A DNA stretch of 64,000 bases from Eublepharis macularius (Eukaryota > Chordata > Lepidosauria > Squamata > Eublepharidae), in contig NC_072807.1 of assembly GCF_028583425.1 (NCBI RefSeq), positions 33,733,001 to 33,797,000 on the forward strand, read 5' to 3'. Position 1 is the stretch's first letter. Every line of letters begins with the position of its first letter. Positions 1 through 11,200 of the stretch are shown piece by piece. Made by a program: the position numbers and the translations under genes. The notes below the pieces were generated by a model, which was not told where the DNA came from, did not search any database, and worked only from the letters and a program-made list of their open reading frames with translations.

Positions 1-129
1 TTCGGTATGGCTCAGGGAAATCGTGCCATAGAGATCTAGGACTCTTCTCCTCCATGTGATCTGGAACCTACACAGTGCACACAGGGGGTCTTCTATGCTC
101 CTAATTTTGTTCCCTATCCTGATTTGTAG

Positions 130-234
130 GTGACAACATCTACTCTCCCATCAGTAAGAATGGGGACAAACTGATCCGTTTTCGCCGGGTACAGGGGCCT
201 TGGGCTCTTTATTCTGAAGATTCACTATGGCGCA
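130..234 (+). CDS. SEMA7A: SEMA7A exon (first in window)
   Basis: Begins after an acceptor TAG with two bases finishing a codon from an upstream exon. Reads DNIYSPISKNGDKLIRFRR and continues to SLWR, ending with one base of an Asn codon before donor gtgagt. Part of the sema propeller. Confidence 0.95.
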
Positions 235-3200
235 GTGAGTATGGCACCCATCTTGTTTCTGCAGGGGCTTCCCTTTATCTCCTTAACTCTTCTTCTCCCA
301 CAAAAGCACACCCATGAGAGGATTCTGGAATGTCAAAAGAGAACTTGGGGGGCAGGGGGAGAACCACACGGGTGTTTATCATTTGGGTTTCCACCCTGAC
401 TAAGCTGTGTCATGGGTTTGGGGACTTCTTAAGAGCCAAGCTACAAGTGATGAATGACACTTGCCTGACAAGTGAACAGACTCACGTGTATTCCTCCCTG
501 TTCACTTGCCATTCACTTGTGCTCCACTACGTGATCAAGTGGCGTGCAAGTGGAGAGCAAGTGAACAGGGAGGAATACACGTGAGTCTGTTCACTTGCCA
601 GGCAAGTGTCATTCGTCACTTGTAGCTTGGTCCATAGTTGAAGGAGGTTTTGAGGATTTTTCCTTAGAGTGTGTGTCTTGTGGTCCAGGGAGGAAAAAAA
701 TAGCCAGTTTAAAAACAAAACAAAACCTGAGCTGCTTGAAGCAGAAAGCAAAGCAGGTTCATTCAATCTAATGTGCGTAATGGAAGCAGGATTCTCTTCC
801 TCCCTGGGGAACCCATGATAATGAGCCTTGGTGTTGGGAAGTTCTGCTCAGCACCTCCCTGTGCGTGGGGGCGGGGGTGCCTTTCCCCTAATCTCATGTG
901 GAAAGGGAGGAAATGGAGGGGTGTGTGTGATTTTTTCAGGTTTTGTCCTCCTTTGGGACACTGTGTTTATTGCAATGTTGCTCCCAGAAATGGTGGCAAT
1001 GAAGCAGAAATTTGTGAATATGCCTCTTTGTGTGTACATATGTGTTTTTTGTTTTGGGATGTAGGGGTTTCTTGCTAACCCACAATGGTGCAGTATTAAT
1101 GCCTGCCCAATTGCAGCCCAGCTCACCTATTTCCATTCCTTCGTTTTATTAGCGTGGTGTCTGAGAAGAGACAGCTTTTTGTTAAGTGATATTAAAAATA
1201 TTTTGAAGAGTCAGCAGGGCTTTTTAGTTGAGGAAAAATATATAAAATGATTCTTATAGTGCTCTGTATGGTGTGGTCTAAGTAGGCAGAGATAACTCGT
1301 TTCCCTTTCCCATAATATTGGAATTCTGGGTGACTTGATGAAAATGAGATTCAAAACAGATGGAGAAAAAATACTATTTCCTCCTAGCTCCATTCCAATT
1401 CAGCCTTTTAAAAAACAATTAAAGTGAGCATTGAAAGGGTCTAATTATAGATACATGATGCAAGGGGAAATTTGGTCCTTAGATGGCCTTAAAAGGGGCC
1501 AGTGCAAACTTGTGAAGGGTAGACCTATGATCTACTATTAGCTGTGATATTTAAACAGAACCTCCAGATTTAGAAGCACTGTACCTTTGCACGTCAGCTG
1601 CTAGCATCAAAGTGTATACAAATACTCTTTGCTTTCATGCCCTGTTGGTTGGCTTCCTCAGAAATGTCTGGTTGGTGACCCTGAAAAAGAGGATGCTAGA
1701 TTAGGTGCCCATTTGAAGAACACTGGTTTCCTGTATCTGTTTTGACTCTTACTGGAAATGTACAAAATAAAGGTGTGTCCTTTCCTTGCTTGGAGTTCTC
1801 TAGCTGGGTGTTGTATAGAACAAATGAGGAACAATAATGCACCTGTATCTGGGCTGGTGCTGTGCCTACAGTGGAGCTTAGTCCAACTATCTCCCAACAG
1901 AGAGATCTCTCGTCCTGTGTTATCTCACCGTTGCTGTGTCTTATCCATTTGCAGACCCAAAGCTTATTCAGGGGGCCATCATAAAGAATGAGGAGGCATA
2001 CAAGGACAAAATCTATCTCTTCTTCCAAGAAGACAATCCAGAGTGGCCCAGAAAAATTGGAGCCCCGAGGCATATCTCCAGGGTGGCTCAGCTGTGTGCG
2101 GTAGGTAATGTAGGCAATACCAAACTTGATAGATGAGTGGTCTGACTCAATATAAGGCAGCTTCAATGTATTCACGAGTTTAACCTTTGAACCTGGGCAG
2201 CTCCTGAGAAAGCCCCCCCAATCACATACAAGGCAGTGAGGTGGTAGAGGCCTGTACGCAGGACTATACCACTTCAGGCTGCAATTTCATTTTGGAATGC
2301 TCCTCTGTGTTAAGAAGTCCCTGTAAACAGAAGACCAGTTCAGCAAATAAAGCAAATGGGTAGAAGTCTTCTCCCTGTTCCACTAATTCTCTATTTGCAG
2401 GGAGGGGTATATTTTTAAAATGCATGCAAACATTCCAAGCTGGGACCTCTGCCTGTAATCCTAAACTGTGCAGTCCATTTATAATCTCAGGGATCTGCCT
2501 CCCTTTTCTCTCGCACGTGAGAACCGGACAAAGGGTTAGCTTGAAGAGACTGCTAGAAAGTGACATTGGGGAAGAAGTCGCTTCTTTCCTGTGCAGGGTG
2601 GGAAGAGCGTTGGCCAATTGGTTCGTTCCCCATTTCACCTCCTGTGCATTTAAAAATGCAGGCTGTGAGTTTTCAAATTAAGGACCCAATGCCTCCTTTA
2701 TTGGGGAGCAGGAGGTAAAGCGCAAATGGGGCATCAGGTAGGATAGAAAGCAGTGGATATTGCAGGTCTGCTCATAAGATTGAAAGCACTTTGGGGGAAA
2801 CTGGACTTTGGGGGAGAAGGCTTGTCTCCCATGGAAGAAGGGTTCCTGCTGTATTCCACCTAGCATGGATCAAAACTGGGACTTTTGTTGTACAGTAGCA
2901 TTCAGAAACTGGGGAGCATGGATGCGACCAGAATACCTATTGTGGGGTCATGTTCATCGAAACAACGGGTCTGTCCCTAAGATGTCCCTTTCTGGTAATA
3001 CCAGTAGAACGAAGCTGAGAGCTTTGCTGTCTGTTAAGGCAAAGATGCTGTCTGGTAGGTTCAGTGCTGGACACCGGAGCTGTCCAGCCAGGTAGCTCGA
3101 ACTGTGGCAAGGTATTGACCTGGCTGTTTGCATTGAAAAGCTTTATAGCTGTTGCTGCAGCTGTCCCCCTTCTGGAGCATCAGTGAGACTGTTCCTGGTT

Positions 3201-5186
3201 CTGTTAAAATACAAGCCTTCCCCTTAGTTGAGGAACTAAGAATGGAAGAGAGAGCTTAAGAGACTGGTTTTTTCCCATTGTCAAAGTACATCTTTCCATT
3301 GTGTATGCGGTTTTCAGATGAAGCATGGAGGAAGGAAATTAGTTTACTTTAAAAAGAAGGCAACACGGGGAGATTGCCTGCTATGGTTAGTCTTCCTGTT
3401 TGTGGCCTAGCTGCCTGCGGTTACCTTGTCGCGTCTGTTGTCTGTGCAGCAAACGAGAGAGGGATTGACATTTGGCCACCATGTGCTCGCCTTGTGGATT
3501 TGATGTGCTGAATTGAGCATCTGAGGTCTCCGAATTTGGAAGTGAGCAAAATATCGCATTTCCCTCCAGGATAGAGATTAGGGCAGTAATTGGCAACTAG
3601 GCCCACCCAAGTACACCACCACCCTTTGGAATCGGCATAGTTGGTATAAGTCAGGAAGTCCCTGGTTCGAATCTCTCCTCTGCCACAAAGTAGCTAACTG
3701 GTCTTAGGCAGGGCTTTCTCACCTATTTAATTATTTATTTGTTGGTTGGTTGGTTGGTTGGTGTGGATTTTCTGGGCTGTATGGCCGTGGTCTTGGCATT
3801 GTAGTTTCTGACATTTCGCCAGCAGCTGTGACTGGCATCTTCAGAGGTGTAGCACCAAAAGACAGAGATCTCTCAGTGTCAACATCACTCTCTCAATCAC
3901 TCTCAGTTTGACACTGAGAGATCTCTGTCTTCCAGTGCTACACCTCTGAAGATGCCAGTCACAGCTGCTGGCGAAACGTCAGGAACTAAATGCCAAGACC
4001 ACGGCCATACAGCCCGGAAAATCCACAACAATCAACGTCCTGCGGCCGTGAAAGCTTTCGACAATATATTTGTTTGTTTACGTCATTTATAGTTTCTCTT
4101 TCTCAGAAACTCAAGGTGAATTACATAGTGTGAGATTAGTACACTCGATATCAAGGACATTTCAATAAACCATGCCATAGGGTAAATAAATGCAAGTTGA
4201 CAAAGACATAAGGCTTGCATTTTTATTTAGTGGTGGCCAGACCCTTTTGCAAAGATGCCACAACTACAGTCTAAAACATGGAATAGAGTCCCACGAGTGC
4301 ACAGCATAACTTATTTTCAGTTCTCTGGGCATGGCAGTCTACTGACCCGCCTTGCCACCTGCAATATGAGGATTTTAGAATGTATAACATAACCTGCATG
4401 AAAAAACCTGAACACTTGAAAAGGCTCTATGAAATCTAAATAGTATTTTTCTTGTCTCCTTTTTTTAGCCATCGCTACTCACTTACAACTTCCTGGTTTT
4501 GCTCTTCCACATTCTCCTGAAACTATTTGGGAATCTGGGAAGGGTGTATAGGAGCGATACACGGGAATACTCCCTTTTTCTCTTACTCATGTGTGGTTCT
4601 TGGCGACTCTCCCCCCCACATGTGCTGAATCTACATTTTGGAAGGTTTCACTCTGGGTGTCTGAAGCAGAAAGCATTTCTCTTTGAGAAGAAACCTCCTT
4701 TTGGTTTTTTTTGGTTTTAAAGCTCAGAGTGCAGAAAGATTTGGCCCACGGGCAGACAACCACTGACCCCTCACCTAATAGCTTTGCTTTTCTTCCCATT
4801 TATGCAGGGAGACGGGGGAGGCCCCGGTGCCCTCTCTTCTGCCAAGTGGTCGACTTTCTTGAAATCCACGATGCATTGCTTTGATCAAGCCACCGATCGT
4901 CACTTCAATCTAATACAAGACGTCTTTATCGTCCACTCGGAGAACTGGGCTGAAACAAAAATATACGGGCTCTTTTCAAATGAGTGGTGAGTGCCTTTTT
5001 GCCATGTGTACGGCAAGGGGGCCTAGTTTCAGTGGATCGTTCTCCCTGAGGATAGGTACTGCTCGTGCAAGTTTGACAGCTGAGTGGAGAAGAAAATTCC
5101 CTGGCCCTTTAACAGAGATTTGACAAGGATGTTGTGATGCTATTGACCTCCTCACCATGAAAGGCTTCTGTTGCCAATTTCCACAC

Positions 5187-5266
<80 letters not shown>

Positions 5267-8200
5267 TTATATTAGATTTTTAGTCTGCTCTCCCCGCCAG
5301 GCAGGCTCAGGGCGGAGTACAACATTTCACATTACATAAATACAGTTAAAAACAGATAAAACAGTATACAAATAACATTAAAACAACTTTATACAATACA
5401 GCTTCTCTTCAGATGGCGATGATAAAATACTGCTTTTCAAGCCCTGGCTCGTATGTGGGGTGGTGGACAGATCTTTAGTGTGGCCAGTGGGGGCCCAACC
5501 TAGCCTCCTTCATATGCTTGGCAGAACATCTCTGTCTTACAGGCCCAGCGGAAAGATAATAAATCCTGCCGGGCCCTGGTTTCCTCAGACAGAGAGTTCC
5601 ACCAGGTCTGTGCCAGGACCGAAAAGGCCCTGGCTCTGGTCGAGGCCAGGCAGACCTCTCTTGGGCCAGGGACCACCAACAGTTGTTTATTTGTTGAATG
5701 AAGCATCCTCTGGGGTACATATGGGGAGAGGCCTCTAACAGTACGATCCTAAACCATTGAAATCAATGGGCTTAGACTGGAGTAACTCTGTTTATGATTG
5801 CACTCTAAATCTGTTAGTAGAGACCAAACCTGGCTTGAAAGTGTTGAGTACAAGGAACTGCACCTCCCAAAAATGTTGACCACCTGCTTCTTCTTATTCC
5901 CAGGGGCTATTCGGCTGTCTGTGTCTATTCTGTTGGGGACATTACGAAAATCTTTGAAATGTCACCTCTCTTAGGTTTCACTGGCGGCTTCCCTGCTATA
6001 AGGCCTGGGCAGGTAAGGACGCTGCTTGTGGGCTTTGCTGGGGCATATGACTGGTCAGGCACTGTTGGAAAGAGGGTGCTGGGGCAGGATGCGGAAATTC
6101 CAGCTAGATGGAACATCTACAACTTCATGGAACATTCATGACTCAGGGCCAAGCTACACATGACGAATGACACTTGAACGACAAGTGGATTGAGTGGAGG
6201 GCAAGTGAACAGGGAGAAATACACTTGCCGTTCAAGTGTCATTCGTCATGTGTAGCTTGGCCCTCATGTTCTAATGGGAATTTAACCTCCTAACGGGAAG
6301 AGAAATACCCTTAATTACTTACTGGCAATACTGTTTTGCACTGGGATTCACAGTGCAATCCTAAGCAGAGTAACTCTGTTTAGGATTGCACTGTCAATTT
6401 ATTAGGTCTGACCTAGATATGATTTCCATGAGTCTACTATGAGGACTAATTGTTATTTGATGTAGCCTTCTCCTCGTGTTATTTCTACTATGTAAAATGT
6501 TGGGTGGGGGGGCAGATGGACAAGAGCCTCTCCTCCCCCTGTGGTCCCATGCTGAATGAAACCCCTACGGCACTGCTAAAAGGAATTTCCACGAGGAAAC
6601 TGCCTGAGGAGGTCAGGAGAGCCCTCCGTCTCCTGGCTTTCTGCAAACATTGCAAAACCGAATTGTTCAAATTCGGTTAGAACGGTAGTGAACCCCTATT
6701 GCAGGCCCGCAGACACCATAATGTCTAGCTCGGCTCATAAGAATCTGGTAAAGGCTCCGTGCTTCTGTTCCGTATGTTCCTGATACAGATCTAAAGGGTA
6801 AATAGTATGCGGTACCACCTACCTCCACTGCATCCCATATCTTCAGATGATCGTCTGCAGGATTTGAATAGGCTTGCAGGCCATGTTGAGAAGGGGAGCT
6901 GGGCTCTGTTTGCAACTCGTATCCCTGTGATCTATTGGAATCTGATGGCATTGCTCTTGTTTCCCTTTTGACAGTGTATCAAAGATGGAAAGGAGACTCC
7001 TGCGTATACCTACAAAGTGGCCCACAGTCACCCCGAAATGGTGCGACAGGTGAAGCCAGAAGCCATTTTGTTTCACAACAAGAATCACTACCAGAAGGTC
7101 TTGGTCCACCCAGTCCAGGCGACAGATGACCGTTTATACAACGTTCTTTACTTGACTACAGGTATTTGTCTTCTACCTATAGTTATTGGTGTGACGAAGC
7201 GGTTACAGTCCTTGTCTTAGATCTAAGTTTGAATGAAATCAGCCTTTTTGTAGTTTACGTATTAACCTTCTTGGGCCTGAAGTCTTCCTTTCATAGAAAC
7301 ATAGGGTTGGATGGGACCTCGAAGGTCATCTAGTCCAACCCCCTGCACAATGCAGGAAATTCACAACCATCCCTGCCCAACTGCCCCAGGGACCCCTGCT
7401 CCATGCCCAGAAGATGGCATATTTTCAGTTATTTTTGAAGAACGCTACTTAAGACTCATAGGTCAGAAGAGTAGAGTAAGAAAGAAACAAAGATCTAAGT
7501 GTGAAACCCTGCACAGCCACAAAACTTATTTGTTGATCTTGGACTGGTCATTTTCTCTGTTGTCTAACATAGTAAGCCAGACCTGCTGCAAAATGGAGGG
7601 GTAACGTGTTTGCCACCCTGAGCTTTTTTGGGAAAAGGCAGGGTAAAGAATATGAAATAGGTCTTGGCATCTCTGTGGCCATGGGTATATTTTTTGGTGG
7701 GTAATTTATGTTCATTTTGTAAATGTAAGTTGGGTGGGGGACCTCTTTCTTTAAGAAAAGGCATTCTTCCTTCCTACTCAAAAAGGAATGCCTCTCTAAC
7801 CTACCCCAAGAACCATCTGGAAACAGATCGCCTTTTCTTGTTTTTCATCAGCTTCTGAAACTTCTAAACCATAAAAGTTCATTTTTGCAGAGTAGCCGTT
7901 CATTTCATTTCAGCGGGTTTTGTACAACAGAATTGCCCGATAGATTATGCATGCAGACATTGGGCCAAGCTACAAGTGACGAATGACACTTGAACAGCAA
8001 GTGAACAGACTCACGAGTCATTTGTACAAGTGTCATTCGTCACTTGTAGCTGGCTCAATGTCTCATTTTCTGAAGCCAAAGAAGATGTGTATTCACACAC
8101 AACTGTGATGATTTATTTATCAATTTTCCACAACATGTTATACAATAAGAATCTTTTTTTAGATGAAAATCGGTAGCTTAAGGGTGACCAATGACAGATG

Positions 8201-11200
8201 TGGCAATTGTATTGTAAACAGTGGCAATGTGTGTGTGTGTGTAGAAGAACATAAAGTTTTTAATGCTAGGTTAGTGAGTTTGTGCGGGTACATTGCGCCG
8301 GGACACATTTGATCTTTCAAAAGATATTCTTACCATTCCTGTTACAGCTTTGGTCTCTGCCAAGCCACCTTCTAATGACACCCACTCTTCTCTCTTTCTG
8401 CAGAAAATGGAACCATTCACAAAATTGTGAATTTGCGAGATGGCCCCATCAATATCCTAGAGATTCAGCCCTTTCAAACTCCTGCAGCCATCCAGTCCAT
8501 AGTTTTGGACAGTACAAAGGTAAGACCTTTGATGTTAAATTGGGTTGAGATGTATTGACCGGAAATTGGGTTGAGATGTATTGACCGGAAATTGGGTTGA
8601 GATGTATTGACTGGAAGCTCTGGGGAACCATTACCACAAGCCCACGCAAAGCTTAGAAGTATCAGCTGGCCTCTTTTTGATGACCTAGGCAAAACAAGAT
8701 GTCAAAACTAAGTCACATTTGTAAGAAATGAACGGATTTGTTGCATTGCTATGGTGGCTTTCAGTTGGAGATTCAGTTGGAGGTTCCAGCTCATTGTGCA
8801 ACTCAGTTTGCGGTACATATCTTCGCAGCACACTAAGGGAGTGTTTCTACATTCTATACAGCAACAGTGAGAATTTGATGGTCATGAACTAAGAAAAGAA
8901 ATAGGCCCAGTACAACAGACAGGTGCTGATACAGCCATACCCGAAGAGTCATCTTCTGTGTTTCATATAAAATTGAATGCACCCCATTTGGAGGGCCAAA
9001 TCAAAGACTACAAACGAAATGCAAATTAACTTGCGGGCAAAGTCATTCCCTACGGAGCTCTGAGAACTGGAGTTTTCTGTGGTCTGAACTTCAAAGAAGC
9101 TCTCTTGCTCTTCAAAGTTCTTGCCTTGAGGTGAAAGCCATGTTGGTTAAACCGTTTATGAGTTTGCATGTAAATGCCAGGGAATCCTTTTTCCCACGAC
9201 TTGTGTGACTACTTGGAAGAAACCATGCCTAACTTCACCGCCCAGAGCCCCTGGGGATGGGCGGTATATAAATTGAATAAATAAATAACTTAAATATCTC
9301 CCCAATGAATTCTGTATTGGAAAGATGGCTTTGGATCTTGCCCTGCATAATCTCATTGCCGGGAGCCTAGACTTCGCCTCCTTGAAGATGTTCCTGTCTG
9401 GTACACGCCTGAGGGGCGCATGTGTGCTCCCGTCAAGGCTTTTCTATGCCAGCTGACGCAATCTGATGCACAGGTTGGTCTGTAATGTCCTTAGAGAGTT
9501 TATGCAAATGGTCTCCTGGACAGACCTCCACGCTTGGAAGCATTTACTGCAGCACAGTTCCCTTTTCATTTCTGCAGAACATTTTGCTGGTGGCTTCTGA
9601 GAATGAGGTGGTTGAGCTGCCGACAGCCATGTGTGAGGTTTATAAGGGCAACTGTGCGAGCTGCGTCCTGGCGAGAGATCCTTACTGTGGATGGATCAAT
9701 GGGACATGCACTTCTGTTTATACCACCAGGTATGCCCAGTCATGCACATCCTTAGTCATTTGAGTTCATGTGTTCAGCCGTGGCCTCCACATTCTCTCTC
9801 TCTCTCCACACCTTTCCCTGTGCAGCATGACTTCTCATGTTCTCGGCAAGATGGCTTTCTAGTTCATCATCCAAAGTCCTGCTTTCTACTTCAGAGTCTG
9901 CCTCACAAAAGCTGATACTAGAATAAATGTTAGACTTTAAGGTACCTCTGGACTTCTGTTTTGTTTTGCTACAGTAGACGAGCAACCACTACCCCACTGG
10001 AATTATGGGAACAGACCAGTCTTATTTTGGGTCTAGAATTTTGACCTGGCTTTCTTTCTCATTTCCCTTTTTAGAAAATCGTCGCAGTCTCTATCCCATG
10101 ACGTCTCTCAAAACAGCTGTGATGCACACAGCAGTGACACAGGTACTGATCACAAAATATGATTCGTCGCCGACAGCCTTTTTGCTTCTCAAACGCAGCT
10201 GGCCTATAGCTATATCGGTTCACTAATCAAGATCAACACAAAGAGCTGGGTTGATGGACCAGCCCTCGTGCATGCCCAACTGATTACATAGGGCCAAACT
10301 ACAAGTGACAAATGACACTGGAATGGCAAGTGTATTCCTCCCTGTTCACTTGTCCTCCACTTGCCATTCAAGTGTCATTCATCACTTGTAGCTTGGCCCA
10401 TAGCTGGCATCCTTCCGAGATTTTGTGATGCATTTCCTGTTTTGTTTATGGTCCACCAATCTCTGGGTGAGGCCCTGGTACTGCTACCTCTCAGTTCAGG
10501 AGCGAACCTTGAAAGATTCGCTTTTTTGCAATTTTGCTCCCATACAATATACGCACCATACACATACTACATCATGAAGAGTACACATGTGCATCAATTA
10601 AAGCTTTCTCCTTCAAAAGACACCTGAGCAAAGTGTCCACCTCTTCCTTGGCTTGATCTTGTCTTTTGAAAGGAAAAAGCAAAACCAGAATATGTGCATG
10701 CACATGAACACCCTTCGTGATTGACTCAGTTCTTCATCCTGTGGAGCTCAATCATAAAAAAATCTCCAGTGACGGAGGGCCACCTGAGATTATCCAAAGC
10801 TGGATTGTTGCATAAGAATAATTCATGATGATTAAGTTGTTTATAAGACAGTATTGATTTAATTGAGCAGCAGGTAAGTAGATAACTTTTCATGCAAATA
10901 TTTACAGCCTAAGGGTGGTGAACACCCTCTATTTCTTTCATATGGAAGGGAGTGCCTCTGCGTGTTAGGCTAGGCCTTTGTTTTCTTTAATGGAGTGACC
11001 ATTAAGTCGAACAGGATACTTTGCCTCCCGGCAATACCCCAAAACTGTTCATATTTGGGCTGTTTCCCCATGTCTTAAACACCCATTCTGTCAACTGATT
11101 TCTGCCATCACCATTTCCAAAACGGAGGCAGGCAGTTGTGATTCCATTTCTGTGGTGCCATGAAAAAGGAACCATAACTGCCTGCCTCCGTTTTAGAAAT

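Noticed and set aside
5157-5339. Short open frame with a FIYLFIYLFIYL-type repeat as a membrane peptide
   Set aside because: It is the translation of an ATTT microsatellite.
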